From positions 5,828,001 through 5,892,000 of the forward strand of contig NZ_BIFS01000001.1 in NCBI RefSeq assembly GCF_003967555.1: a DNA stretch of 64,000 bases, in the 5' to 3' direction. The notes beneath the pieces were generated by a model that saw nothing but the letters and a program-made list of their open reading frames with translations, searched no databases and was not told where the DNA came from. Source of the DNA: Dictyobacter kobayashii (GTDB taxonomy: Bacteria; Chloroflexota; Ktedonobacteria; Ktedonobacterales; Ktedonobacteraceae). The first letter of the stretch is position 1. The number at the start of each line of letters is the position of its first letter. Positions 43,711 through 52,811 of this stretch are shown piece after piece. The translations under genes and the position numbers were made by a program.

Positions 43711-46602
43711 TTAGTGGGTGGTGATGCTGGCGAGGGTGGGTTGTAGGGATGCCTGGCTGCCTGCTTGCCAGGCTGCCTGGAACGCCTGGGGGCTAAGTTG
43801 TGCGCGGGCCTGGGCCAGGGTTTGAATATAGCTGGTGCGATAGATGGGTGGTATGGGCGCGACTATGGTGGAACGGATGGTCGCGGCCTGCCCCCAGGCT
43901 TGAACCGCCTGGCTGACTGCTCCCTGTCTCACCAGCACAGCACCATATCCTTCCAGGCAGGTTGCCAGTTGCTCTTTATCCTCCAGTGTCTGCAGGATGG
44001 TCAGGCTCTCTTCATAGTAGGAGCGTGCCTGCTGCCATGCGTGGTGGGAAGCGGCCAGGCGGCCCATCGCGATCAGAACCTCTGCATGGCCATAGGGGTC
44101 TTTGATCTCTTTGAAAAGCTGGTTGCTTTCAGCCAGCAAGGCATCCGCTTTATCAGCTTGCCGTTCAGCCAGGATTTGCGCCAGCAGGTTGAGCGTATAG
44201 GCGACGAATCTGTGGTTACCGATGGCTCTAAATAAATGCAAGCTGCTTTCAGCCAACTCTTGCGCCTTCGCCAGGTCCTGGTTGGAAAGAAAGAGCGTGC
44301 GTGCCATGTAGTAGAGTGGATAGGCGGTGCTATATTGTTCTCCCAGAGCCTCATACTCGGCTATATTCTCTTCCAGGAGCGCGTAGGCCTTGCTGTAGCT
44401 ACCCTGAACAATGGCGATCTGGGCCAGGGTAATACGCGTTGAGGCTGTTCGCCTGATGTTGCCCTCTGCGAGATCGAGGGCCAGAGACTCTTCAAGCAGG
44501 CGGCGAGCCACTTTAAAAGAATTTTTCACCATGGCCAGATTCCCTTGTAGGCGTAGGATATTCGCCATTGCAGCTTTGTCGCCGTTCTCGCGGAACAGGA
44601 TCTGGCTCTCTCGTAGAAATGCCTCGGATTGCGCGATTTCGCCCTGCATCAGGGCGAGAAAGCCAGCGCTATGCAGGGCCTGGGCCTTGATCGCAGGTGA
44701 TACCATGTGTGCATTGGCCAGTGCCCGGGCTATGCAGTTTGAGCCCTCCTCAACATACCCACGAATATCCCAGTAGTGTGTCATCCCTATACAGAGTCGC
44801 AGCGCCTGCTCGCTGCGTGTCGCATCGGGATTGCTTTCATCCAGCAGCCAGTTGTAGCTCACGCGGATATTCTCATAGTCATGGTCCAACTGATCCAGCC
44901 AGGAGATCTGTTCGGCGCCTGCCAGCAGCGGAGCGATATGTTCAACCCTGGACACGTTATAGGTACTCAGGGCGGTCAAGGTTGTTGCTACCTCGCCAGC
45001 TTCGGCTAAGCGCTCTGCCCCATAGGAACGCAATGTGCGTAGTAGCCAGAAGCGAGCTTCACCATTGCGACTGATACGTCGCTGCAGCATACTTTTATCG
45101 ACCAGGTTCTCAAGCAGTTCCACGATCTGGCTGTTGAGAGGTTCGCCAGTGGAACAAATGTGTTCCGCCAGCTCCAGGCTTATCCCTCCTGTGCAGACCG
45201 CCAGGCGACGGAACACAAGCTGTTCGGCTGGCTCTAGCAGGTTGTAGCTCCAGGTGATAGCCTGCTGCAAGGTACGTTGACGCTCAGGGATATCCTGGAA
45301 CTTACCCTGGAAATGCATATTCCCTTCTTGCAGGCGTGCCAGCAAATTGGCGGGCGTGAAATAGCGGCTCTGGGCCGCGGCCAACTCAATCGCCAGCGGA
45401 ATCCCATCGAGCAGAACGCAGATCTGGTGGATGGCGGGCGCATTGTCGGCAGTGAGATAAAAATTGGCCTGGATGGCCTGGGCGCGCTGCACAAAAAGAG
45501 CGATCGCGGCTGATTGCGATAGGATCTCTAGATCCGTTGCCTGGTCGGAAGCTGGAAGTGGAAGTGGTGAGACCTCAAAGAGGTGCTCAGCCTGCAGGTG
45601 GAGCATGGTGCGACTGGTAATCAGGAACTTTAAAGCCGGGCAGCTAGCTAATAGCTCGGCAATTGCCAGGCGCGCACCCAGTACATGTTCAAAGTTATCC
45701 AGCACCAGGAGCATTGGCTGATCGGCGAGGGCTGTTTTTACCTGCTCGATCAGGGGCTTCTCCTTCTCTTCTTGCACTCCGATTGCTTGTGCGATCTTCG
45801 AAATGACCTCATCGCTGGTACTGACCTGTTCCAATCCAACAAAGCAGACATCATCCGTAAATTGATGCTCCAGCATACTGGCAACCTGGATCGCCAGGCG
45901 CGTCTTACCCACGCCTGCCGTTCCAATCAGGGTCAGCAAGCGCACATTGGGACGGCGCAGCTGCTGGCAGAGTACCTCGACTTCCTGCTGGCGTCCGACG
46001 AAGGAGGCGGAGGGACGTGGAATATTACGGAGCGAGCGACGAGAACTGGATGTAGTAGGAGGCGGAAAGGTAGAGGGTAGGCCTGGTATGACGAGCTGGA
46101 AAAGCTGGCTCAGGCCAGGGATATCCTTGAGGCGAAATGTGCCAATGTCGCGTAAACCGACCTCCTCCGGAAGGTTGGTCGCGACCAGATCGTGGGTTTT
46201 TTGTGAGAGCAGCACCTGACCACCCTGGGCCGCGCTCATGATGCGTGCCGCGTGATGGACATCCAGGCCGATATAGCCCTCCTCCACCGCCTGTGGCTCT
46301 CCTGTATGAATGCCCATGCGCACCCGAACGGAGACCTCCTCTGGCCACTGGTTTTCGAATAGTGAATGTTGCGCGATCACCGCCGCCATAATGGCATCGG
46401 TCGCATGCTCAAAGACCACAAAGAAAGCATCGCCCTGCGTATCCACCTCAAAACCATTTCCCTGCGCAAACGCAGCCCGCATCAGGCGACGGCACTCACG
46501 CAACACATCAGCATACTGGCTACCAAGCTGGCGCAACAGGCGGGTCGAGCCCTCAATATCCGTGAACAGCAGCGTCAAAGTACCAATCGGGAATTGTCGC
46601 AT
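43711..46602 (-). CDS. Class III cyclase fused to a STAND-type ATPase and TPRs
   Basis: 963 residues. Residues 5-175 are an adenylate/guanylate cyclase domain: LLFTDIEGSTRLLRQLG (first metal Asp), VDTQGDAFFVVFEHATDA (second metal Asp) and VRVRMGIHTGEP. Residues about 205-480 are a predicted ATPase: RLLTLIGTAGVGKTRLAIQ (Walker A), PMLLVLDNFEHV (Walker B) and DGIPLAIELAAA. From about 600 to 930 are many TPRs. This layout is common in Actinobacteria and Chloroflexota and is thought to couple ligand sensing to cAMP or to transcription, but members are little studied. Convergent with the methyltransferase. Confidence 0.88.
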   Translation of the reverse strand: MRQFPIGTLTLLFTDIEGSTRLLRQLGSQYADVLRECRRLMRAAFAQGNGFEVDTQGDAFFVVFEHATDAIMAAVIAQHSLFENQWPEEVSVRVRMGIHTGEPQAVEEGYIGLDVHHAARIMSAAQGGQVLLSQKTHDLVATNLPEEVGLRDIGTFRLKDIPGLSQLFQLVIPGLPSTFPPPTTSSSRRSLRNIPRPSASFVGRQQEVEVLCQQLRRPNVRLLTLIGTAGVGKTRLAIQVASMLEHQFTDDVCFVGLEQVSTSDEVISKIAQAIGVQEEKEKPLIEQVKTALADQPMLLVLDNFEHVLGARLAIAELLASCPALKFLITSRTMLHLQAEHLFEVSPLPLPASDQATDLEILSQSAAIALFVQRAQAIQANFYLTADNAPAIHQICVLLDGIPLAIELAAAQSRYFTPANLLARLQEGNMHFQGKFQDIPERQRTLQQAITWSYNLLEPAEQLVFRRLAVCTGGISLELAEHICSTGEPLNSQIVELLENLVDKSMLQRRISRNGEARFWLLRTLRSYGAERLAEAGEVATTLTALSTYNVSRVEHIAPLLAGAEQISWLDQLDHDYENIRVSYNWLLDESNPDATRSEQALRLCIGMTHYWDIRGYVEEGSNCIARALANAHMVSPAIKAQALHSAGFLALMQGEIAQSEAFLRESQILFRENGDKAAMANILRLQGNLAMVKNSFKVARRLLEESLALDLAEGNIRRTASTRITLAQIAIVQGSYSKAYALLEENIAEYEALGEQYSTAYPLYYMARTLFLSNQDLAKAQELAESSLHLFRAIGNHRFVAYTLNLLAQILAERQADKADALLAESNQLFKEIKDPYGHAEVLIAMGRLAASHHAWQQARSYYEESLTILQTLEDKEQLATCLEGYGAVLVRQGAVSQAVQAWGQAATIRSTIVAPIPPIYRTSYIQTLAQARAQLSPQAFQAAWQAGSQASLQPTLASITTH

Positions 46603-46701
46603 CGTCTCTATCCGGCTCCGTCTTCAAGTAAAACCATTTTTTATTCTTCCCGAAAATAATACCACATCAATCCAGTACTGTCTCTGCTGCAACCCTGTTA
46701 A

Positions 46702-46815
46702 CAGGGCTTTTTCGAGTTCCTCTTTGGCGCCTGCGGCGCCGGGTTGGGAGTGTGTTTGTGTGTGATGGGCGGCCGCGGCTGCCCATCACACACAAACACA
46801 CATAAAGGAATGTCT
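46702..46815 (+). repeat. Dispersed hairpin repeat, family A, copy 3
   Basis: AGGGCTTTTTCGAGTTCCTC, GGCGCCTGCGGCGCC, GGGTTGGGAGTG and then the long hairpin TGTGTTTGTGTGTGATGGGC / GCCCATCACACACAAACACA. The longest and most regular copy. It lies upstream of the cyclase gene start. Confidence 0.85.
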
Positions 46816-46969
46816 ATTTTATTGTTTGCTCGTGACTTCCTGCGAGCTCTGGACGAACATGAAAAAGCTCTGCCCTGTTAACTTTGTGAGGCACTTGACT
46901 GGTTTGTTGGTGGATATTGAGGTGGACGGATGAGAAAGCGGGAATTGCCGAGCTGAAGCGGTGCAGCCC

Positions 46970-47521
46970 TTATTTTACGACGCGGAACCAGAGATCGGTT
47001 CTCGTCGGGGACTCAAACACCCGCGTTTTTTCCAGTTTAAGCCGCTCATTGTCAGCAGGTGCGAAAAAGCGCAGACCTTCGTCAAAGAGGACAGGGACGA
47101 TACCGATATGGATTTCGTCAACCAGTCCGGCGCGCAGGCATTGCTGAGCGGTCTGCGCGCCGCCCACCACCATGACATTCTGGTCGCCAGCGGCCGCTTT
47201 TGCTCGCTCGATGGCCCTTTCGATCCCGGCAGTCACGAAGGTCACCGTCAAATGGTCGTTCTCTCCTTTGATGGTCGTGTCTGGAATAGCGTGGGTCAGG
47301 ACAAAGATCGGCACCTGATATTCGTAATCTGTGAGGTCCCCATCCGCCATGTCGTAAGAATGGCGGCCCATTACTACCGCACCGGTGGTTTGTCTCTCTT
47401 CGGCCAGCATCTCTGTGTTGCGCAACGCGTCTAGATCCGGATACAGGCGGCTTATATCACCATCGCGATCATTCATAAATCCATCCAGTGACATAGTTGC
47501 ACCTACAATAACTTTTGCCAT
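46970..47521 (-). CDS. RibD C-terminal / dihydrofolate-reductase-like protein
   Basis: 183 residues of the YyaP/YwjB type. KVIVGATMSLDGFMNDRDGD at the start, GAVVMGRHSYDMADG and NVMVVGGAQTAQQCLRAGLV, then DEIHIGIVPVLFDEGLRFF are typical of RibD_C reductases that bind NADPH. The substrate is unknown; real DHFR activity is not expected. GGAGG precedes the ATG. Confidence 0.88.
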   Translation of the reverse strand: MAKVIVGATMSLDGFMNDRDGDISRLYPDLDALRNTEMLAEERQTTGAVVMGRHSYDMADGDLTDYEYQVPIFVLTHAIPDTTIKGENDHLTVTFVTAGIERAIERAKAAAGDQNVMVVGGAQTAQQCLRAGLVDEIHIGIVPVLFDEGLRFFAPADNERLKLEKTRVFESPTRTDLWFRVVK

Positions 47522-47621
47522 AACTCCTCCATGAAAAATGCGTGAACGTTTCTTTCCTATAAGTTTACGCGCTTGTAGCGAAAGAAACTTCTCCTATCTT
47601 GCGGATTCAATTTAAGATTGA

Positions 47622-47672
47622 ATTTTTCGAGCAAGAACGATTAAAGTGGGGGACAAGCCCCACACGTACAAT
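47622..47672 (+). repeat. Dispersed hairpin repeat, family B, copy 5
   Basis: TTTTTCGAGCAAGAACGATT, AAAGTGGGGGACAAGCCCCA, CACGTACAATTAG. More diverged than copies 2 to 4, but changes in the stem are on both arms (GTGGGG/CCCCAC), so pairing is kept. Confidence 0.75.
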
Positions 47673-47769
47673 TAGTATTTATTGTTGCTGTTTTGGCAAG
47701 AAACGAGCATCTCTGCAGAGGCCTGTTTCTCGCCATTTTCATTTTGATGGAAGGACACAGCCTTCATGA

Positions 47770-49749
47770 TCAATAGGTGTGCAGGATGTGCAGCAGGTAG
47801 TCTTTGCGGTTCAATGGATTATAGTCTGCACGCTTTCGTGTGGGGAAGGTGGTCTCTAGTTTGCGAAAGCCGGATGGCTTCGTCAGAAAAATGCCTTCGC
47901 CCTCGGTAAAAGAGTGCAAGCCTCGTTTAAAGTCCTCTGTGCTCGCCACAGGGAGCGCTCCCGTTAAAAGAAAGGTGTCGCCGCGCAGCAGCGGCTTTTC
48001 AAAGGTCGCCTTTAGCGCTGATAACCTGAATAGGGCCTGGCTGATTGAATGGACAGGCGCGCTCAATTCGAACTGGTTCAGGGGCTCATAGACCACCGTG
48101 CCAGCCTGCGAGAGCGCGTTCATTAAAACCAGCGGCACCAGTTTGCGGAAGTCGCCTGCCGTCGAGACAGGGCTGGCGTAGCCGGTATGGGTCAGGGCCA
48201 CGGCAATATCTGTGACCTCCCAGCCGTATAGCCCTTGTTTTAAAGTCTCAAAGACCGTATCTTCAATGGCGCGGTGAAATGGCAGGGGTAACGAACCAAG
48301 TTTTACCTCCAATTTATAGCTAATGCCACTCGCAAGCATGCCAGGTTCAACCCGGAAACCGACTGTGGCATAGAATGGATTGCCGTCTTTCCCTATAGTC
48401 TCAAGCGCCTTCCCGGTCCCGACGGGCTTTTCGACGCAGACCACCCTTGTCTCTGAGAACTGGACATCCAGGCCATAATTTTCCTGCAGCAATGTTTCGA
48501 TAACTTCTTTCTGCACCTCTCCAAAGATGCGGAGATAGATTTCATGATGGAAGTTATCTTTCAACACCCTGATCAAGGGATCTTCTTCTGACATCTCGAT
48601 GAGGGCGCGATAGAGCTGGATATTTTGTTCCTGGCGCTTTGCTTCTATACGCGCCTCCATCTGGGGAGCCACAAAGTGCAGGTCTTTTATTTTATCCGAC
48701 CACTCGCCCACCACATCGCCAATCCTGATGTCCCTCAATCCCCAGACTTTACAGAAATCGCCCGCTTCCACCTTTGAGGACTGGATGGTTTTCCCTTGCC
48801 AGAAGACATGGAGCTTTTTCACTTTATCTGTGCGTGTTTCAACCTCGCTCTCGTTCTTGTTCCTGATGATAGGAATATGTTCCCTGACATTTATGCTGCC
48901 TGAGAAGACCCTGACATAAGCGATCTTTTCGCCAGCCGCCGCTTTCTCGATCTTAAAGACGACCCCGCATAAAGGGGCATTCTCCAGGCAGGTGTTGGTT
49001 GGAAAGAAGGTGGCCACGCCCGCAAGCAGTTCTGCGACACCGACCCCGGTCATGGCTGAGCCAAAGTAGATGGGATAGAGTCTGGCATCTCTGACCTGGC
49101 CGGTCAAGGCGCTTGTGAGCCGCTCTGGCGTCACTGCTTCCTCATTGAGATAAGAGGCAAGTAATTGTTCATCGCTGAGCGCGACAAGCTCGATGCACTC
49201 TTCCAGAAAGGCTGGATCGTCGTCGTTGTTGAAGCTGTTCTCGACAATAAAGGCCTGCTTCGTGCCGATATTTTCGGGTCTGTAGAGGGGGAGTACGTGT
49301 TTGGTGAGCTTTTCTTTGATCTGCTTGACGAGCGTATGAGACTGCGCGCCCCTGCGATCGATCTTATTAATGAAGATGATCGTTGGAATGCCAAGCTTCA
49401 TGAGGATGTTCATGAGGAACTTTGTCTGCGCTTGAATCCCTTCCACGGCCGATATTACCAGAATCGCTCCATCCAAAACGCTGAAGGAACGTTCAACTTC
49501 CGCAATAAAGTCCGCATGTCCCGGGGTATCAATGAGATTAATTTTTAGATCTTGTACAAAAAAGGAAACGACCGAGGCCTTAATGGTGATGCCTCTTCTT
49601 TTTTCCAGATCCAGCGAATCGGTCTGGGTGTTTCCCTGGTCAACGCGACCAATTTCAGCGATAACATTGGTTTCAAACAGTATGCGCTCCGTCAGGCTTG
49701 TCTTTCCAGCGTCTACGTGCGCCACGATCCCGATGTTTACTCTCTTCAT
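47770..49749 (-). CDS. Tet(M)/Tet(O)-type ribosomal protection GTPase
   Basis: 659 residues, EF-G-like. G1 VNIGIVAHVDAGKTSLTERI, G2 RRGITIKASV, G3 INLIDTPGHADFIAEVERSF, G4 IFINKIDR and G5 FGSA. The C-terminal domains resemble Tet(M)/OtrA (EVTDIAVALTHTGYASPVST in domain IV, FRKLVPLVLMNALSQAGTVV). Known members release tetracycline from the ribosome. The distant relation and slightly greater length than Tet(M) (639) leave open whether it gives resistance. The ATG follows AGAGGA. A strong -35 element but poor -10 element lies about 150 bases upstream. Confidence 0.87.
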   Translation of the reverse strand: MKRVNIGIVAHVDAGKTSLTERILFETNVIAEIGRVDQGNTQTDSLDLEKRRGITIKASVVSFFVQDLKINLIDTPGHADFIAEVERSFSVLDGAILVISAVEGIQAQTKFLMNILMKLGIPTIIFINKIDRRGAQSHTLVKQIKEKLTKHVLPLYRPENIGTKQAFIVENSFNNDDDPAFLEECIELVALSDEQLLASYLNEEAVTPERLTSALTGQVRDARLYPIYFGSAMTGVGVAELLAGVATFFPTNTCLENAPLCGVVFKIEKAAAGEKIAYVRVFSGSINVREHIPIIRNKNESEVETRTDKVKKLHVFWQGKTIQSSKVEAGDFCKVWGLRDIRIGDVVGEWSDKIKDLHFVAPQMEARIEAKRQEQNIQLYRALIEMSEEDPLIRVLKDNFHHEIYLRIFGEVQKEVIETLLQENYGLDVQFSETRVVCVEKPVGTGKALETIGKDGNPFYATVGFRVEPGMLASGISYKLEVKLGSLPLPFHRAIEDTVFETLKQGLYGWEVTDIAVALTHTGYASPVSTAGDFRKLVPLVLMNALSQAGTVVYEPLNQFELSAPVHSISQALFRLSALKATFEKPLLRGDTFLLTGALPVASTEDFKRGLHSFTEGEGIFLTKPSGFRKLETTFPTRKRADYNPLNRKDYLLHILHTY

Positions 49750-49869
49750 TCAGTAGAATCCTCTGTGAGTTATCTTTCAGCATGTCATTCTCCTTGTTCA
49801 TAGTATTGAATTGCCGCATGGTATGCTTCTCCAATCTTTTGTTGCAATGCTACTGTGTAGCTACATTTA

Positions 49870-49907
49870 ATGGTCGTACGGTACACGATAAGGGATAAGT
49901 TTGTCAA
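49870..49907 (-). promoter_or_regulatory. Possible regulated promoter of the ribosomal protection gene
   Basis: On the minus strand a perfect TTGACA (49902-49907) is followed by a poor -10 region that contains the repeated motif GTACCGTAC. A good -35 with a weak, repeat-covered -10 suggests control by a regulator. A 36-codon frame with an AAGGAG site overlaps the gene start (ATG near 49790) and could be a leader peptide. Confidence 0.35.
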
Positions 49908-49986
49908 GCTTGCACAGCCGCAAGAATAAATAGAGATTGGTATTGTGTTTTCATGGGGAAGTACGAATATTATTCTAAATGAAATC

Positions 49987-50026
49987 AAGAGCAGATGGTA
50001 GACATTAATGCTTGCCATCTGCTCTT
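49987..50026 (-). terminator. Terminator of the substrate-binding protein gene
   Basis: AAGAGCAGATGG and CCATCTGCTCTT are perfect 12-bp arms; on the minus strand TTGATTTCATTT follows. It lies 20 bases beyond the stop. Confidence 0.8.
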
Positions 50027-50045
50027 GATTATATAATATACGTTC

Positions 50046-51122
50046 TTAGTTTTTAGTAAAGGTCTGGCAGAGCGCTGCTTTCCAGTACTCGTCATCGTAG
50101 AGCGAGTTTTTGCCTGGTCGCACCAGCTGCTGGCTATTGACTGGCGTTGTGAAGCCACCAAATTCCTGGCGCAGGTTGATCGTGTTGACCAGCCCGGGGG
50201 TGTTTAACAACTCTTCAACGTTCTCGCCTCTCACCAGATCATACATTGAGTCATGGTAGACATCGGTCGCAACCTGGGTTGTGACGTTGTCGGTACTGGC
50301 AATATCAGCAATGACCGTGTTTTTATTGAGCGGATTGATGGCGAAATTATAGCCCTGAATCAAAGCTGTGATAAAGTTGGTCAGTGTCTGTGGATTGGCC
50401 TGGGCATAGGCGCGCGTGGTTACCAGCGAGGCACCCTGGTAGGGAGCCACATAGGATGAGAACTGTCCCAGATCGCTAAGCGTGGAGACATAGTGGGCCT
50501 GTTCGGAAAACGGCGTGCCCAGGATGGTCGCGTAGACCGGATCACCGGTGCTGGTATGGCCAGCAGAGATGGCCTGGAAGCGCTGTAAGGAGCCACCAAT
50601 AACCTGCAATGAATAGTCCCCATTCTGCAGACTGAGGCCATTGGCTGCCAGCATTTTTTCCATGGCGAAGACGTAGCCGCTATTAGGAGCATCGACGGCC
50701 ACTGTTTTACCTTTGAGATCGGAAATGCTATGGATACCGTTGGCGGTATTGGCGATCAAGTCAAGCCCGGCACCCTGGTCCATACCAGCCTCAATCTGTA
50801 CAGGAAGCTGTGCGTTGACATAGCGATTGACCGCGTTATCGGCGGTTGTTTCGAGGATGTCATATTGACCGGAGAGGAGGCTGTTGAACTGCTGAGTTGA
50901 GCTGGTTACCTGATTGTAGCAGACATTGAGTCCCTGTTTGGTGAAGAAGCCCTGTTGCTGCGCCTCGATAAAGGAGACATTATGCATAAAGGCTCCGTAC
51001 TGGATGCAGCTGGCGTCAGCGCGTGCTGTTGTCGCTTTACTCGTAGAGACGAATAGAGAAGTTGCTAAGAGAGCACTTGTTAAGATAATTGTGACACAAG
51101 AAATAAAGCTGATGCGCTTCAT
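50046..51122 (-). CDS. ABC-transporter-type substrate-binding protein (NMT1/ThiY-SsuA-like)
   Basis: 358 residues. A signal peptide (SFISCVTIILTSALLATSLFV, Ala-x-Ala near 35) leads into a periplasmic-binding fold of the NMT1/SsuA type: FIEAQQQGFFTKQGLNVCYN, FNSLLSGQYDILETTADNAV, LKGKTVAVDAPNSGYVF. Such proteins deliver thiamine precursors, sulfonates or similar small molecules to a transporter. No permease or ATPase is nearby, so the partner is elsewhere. No lipobox Cys is seen, unusual for a Gram-positive-type envelope. GCAGGAAA precedes the ATG. Confidence 0.85.
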   Translation of the reverse strand: MKRISFISCVTIILTSALLATSLFVSTSKATTARADASCIQYGAFMHNVSFIEAQQQGFFTKQGLNVCYNQVTSSTQQFNSLLSGQYDILETTADNAVNRYVNAQLPVQIEAGMDQGAGLDLIANTANGIHSISDLKGKTVAVDAPNSGYVFAMEKMLAANGLSLQNGDYSLQVIGGSLQRFQAISAGHTSTGDPVYATILGTPFSEQAHYVSTLSDLGQFSSYVAPYQGASLVTTRAYAQANPQTLTNFITALIQGYNFAINPLNKNTVIADIASTDNVTTQVATDVYHDSMYDLVRGENVEELLNTPGLVNTINLRQEFGGFTTPVNSQQLVRPGKNSLYDDEYWKAALCQTFTKN

Positions 51123-51342
51123 TCTGGTTTTTCCTGCCCTTTCTTTAATAGCGGCTTATTTTTTATGGATGAGTATTTAATTATATATAGGTATTTATAT
51201 GCCTATTCTTTTTTTATCATCCGTACACATTTATACAATAATGAATGGTTAACAAACAAGTAGTAGTACATTTGTGGGCATAGCTCTATTTTTGGTTATA
51301 TAGCGATGAATTCCATATATTTTATTTAGATATACGCTCTTT

Positions 51343-51861
51343 TTATTGATGTTTATTTGCTTCGAAATCGGAACGACTGATCTCATATTCGATGTATTGT
51401 TCATCGCAATTGATCATGTGCAGGCCAACTTTTTGCATCACGCGAATAGAAGCGGGATTGCGTATATCAGCCTGGGCATATATGCGGTCCAGGGGAAAGT
51501 GCGTAAAGCCATACGGAATCATGGCGCGCGCGAATTCGGTTGCCAGACCCTGATTCCAGTAGGCGGACGAGAACATCCAGGCCAGGGCACCCTCCAGGCC
51601 AGTATCTTTAGGCATCGGCTGGATGCCGCAACGCCCAATCATCTCGCCAGTTGCTTTCAGGATGGTGGCATAGTAGCCAAAGCCGTGGCGATCGAAGTCC
51701 ATGAGATGGCTCAGCAAGCGCTCACGCGTCTTCTCATAGCTGCGCGGTTGACCTGTAACATACTGCATAAGCATCGGTTCCCTATAGAGTTGATACAGGG
51801 CACCAAGATCGTCAAGTGTGAGTGGACGCAGCAAGAGGCGTTCAGTTTCCCAGTTTGTCAT
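51343..51861 (-). CDS. GNAT acetyltransferase, RimJ/RimL-like
   Basis: 172 residues. WETERLLLRPLTLDDLGALY at the start, MIGRCGIQP in the central sheet, AYWNQGLATEFARAMIPYGF as the acetyl-CoA loop (Q/N-x-G-x-A/G), and IYAQADIRNPASIRVMQKVG as the strand 5 motif. Acetylates an unknown amine. GAGGG precedes the ATG. Single gene. Confidence 0.88.
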   Translation of the reverse strand: MTNWETERLLLRPLTLDDLGALYQLYREPMLMQYVTGQPRSYEKTRERLLSHLMDFDRHGFGYYATILKATGEMIGRCGIQPMPKDTGLEGALAWMFSSAYWNQGLATEFARAMIPYGFTHFPLDRIYAQADIRNPASIRVMQKVGLHMINCDEQYIEYEISRSDFEANKHQ

Positions 51862-52121
51862 ATAGCCGTGACCCTCTTCTTAAGTATATGCGTTGAAAAC
51901 GTTTTACATACGTAAATATACAGTATGTGTGCGATAGGTCAAGAGGATATTTAGATGGAGGAGAAGTGTTGGCCTGGCAATTTAGCTGTGATAGAGAATG
52001 CATTGTGGATGTGCCAGGCAAGCGGATTGACGCGTTTGATGAATAATTATATTATTCGTTTATATACCTGTGTTTATGTATCTAGATAATGTTTTCATCT
52101 TGCAGAATGAGGGAAACTTGT

Positions 52122-52670
52122 ATGTTGCGGAAAGAGGCTATTGAGGTCAAAGAGAAAATTGAAGAAGTTATTGAACATGCGGGCCACTGGAACAAATTTC
52201 TAGCAATTACTACTGCACTGATTGCAGTATTTGCGGCTGTTATCTCATCAATTGGCGGAAATTATGCTAGCGAGGCATTTCTCCAGAAGAACAATGCTAT
52301 CTTCTATCAAAATAAAGCTACTGATCAATGGGCCTACTTTCAGGCTAAAAGCATCAAGTATAACCTGGCTTTAGATTTTTTCGACCAGACCCATAATTCG
52401 CAACTTAAAACTGATGTTGAGCGCTACAGCAAGGAAAAGGATGTCATTCAAAAACAGGCGCTGCAATTTGAAAGCCAGGCTCAGGCTGCCAATGATCAAT
52501 CGGCTAAAATGCTGGCTAGAAGCGATAAACTAGATATGGCGACATTATTCTGCCAGGTCGCTATTGCGTTGTCTGCGATGAGTGCCTTGCTTAAGAAGGA
52601 ATGGCTGTGGATTGGTTCTCTTGTTATGGCGGCTGGGGCGCTGGTTCTTTTTTTAAGCGGGATACTCTAA
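52122..52670 (+). CDS. DUF4337 membrane protein
   Basis: 182 residues from the ATG at 52122 (GAGGGAAAC before it; the upstream start at 52089 is unsupported). Helix 1 is near 30-50 (FLAITTALIAVFAAVISSI), then the conserved QNKATDQWAYFQAKSIK segment, a long helical, probably coiled-coil stretch (about 95-140), and two helices near the C-terminus (TLFCQVAIALSAMSALL, IGSLVMAAGALVLFL). The family is widespread and uncharacterised. Confidence 0.85.
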   Translation: MLRKEAIEVKEKIEEVIEHAGHWNKFLAITTALIAVFAAVISSIGGNYASEAFLQKNNAIFYQNKATDQWAYFQAKSIKYNLALDFFDQTHNSQLKTDVERYSKEKDVIQKQALQFESQAQAANDQSAKMLARSDKLDMATLFCQVAIALSAMSALLKKEWLWIGSLVMAAGALVLFLSGIL

Positions 52671-52749
52671 GCGCTGCTTTTCGTGTAGGAGCAGATGAAG
52701 CGGGAAAAATAACCGAAAGTACATGGCTTGTTTAAAGATATTTTAAAAG

Positions 52750-52787
52750 CAATAGCGGCCGGGCTTTTGAGGGCGCAGCCGCTATTG
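52750..52787 (-). terminator. Terminator of the oxidoreductase gene at 52812
   Basis: CAATAGCGGC and GCCGCTATTG are perfect 10-bp arms; on the minus strand GCTTTTAAAATATC follows. Confidence 0.7.
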
Positions 52788-52811
52788 TGTGTGTTGTTGG
52801 TTCGGGGTGGT

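Noticed and set aside
51346..51915. 189-codon plus-strand frame
   Set aside because: Antisense shadow of the GNAT gene at 51343-51861.
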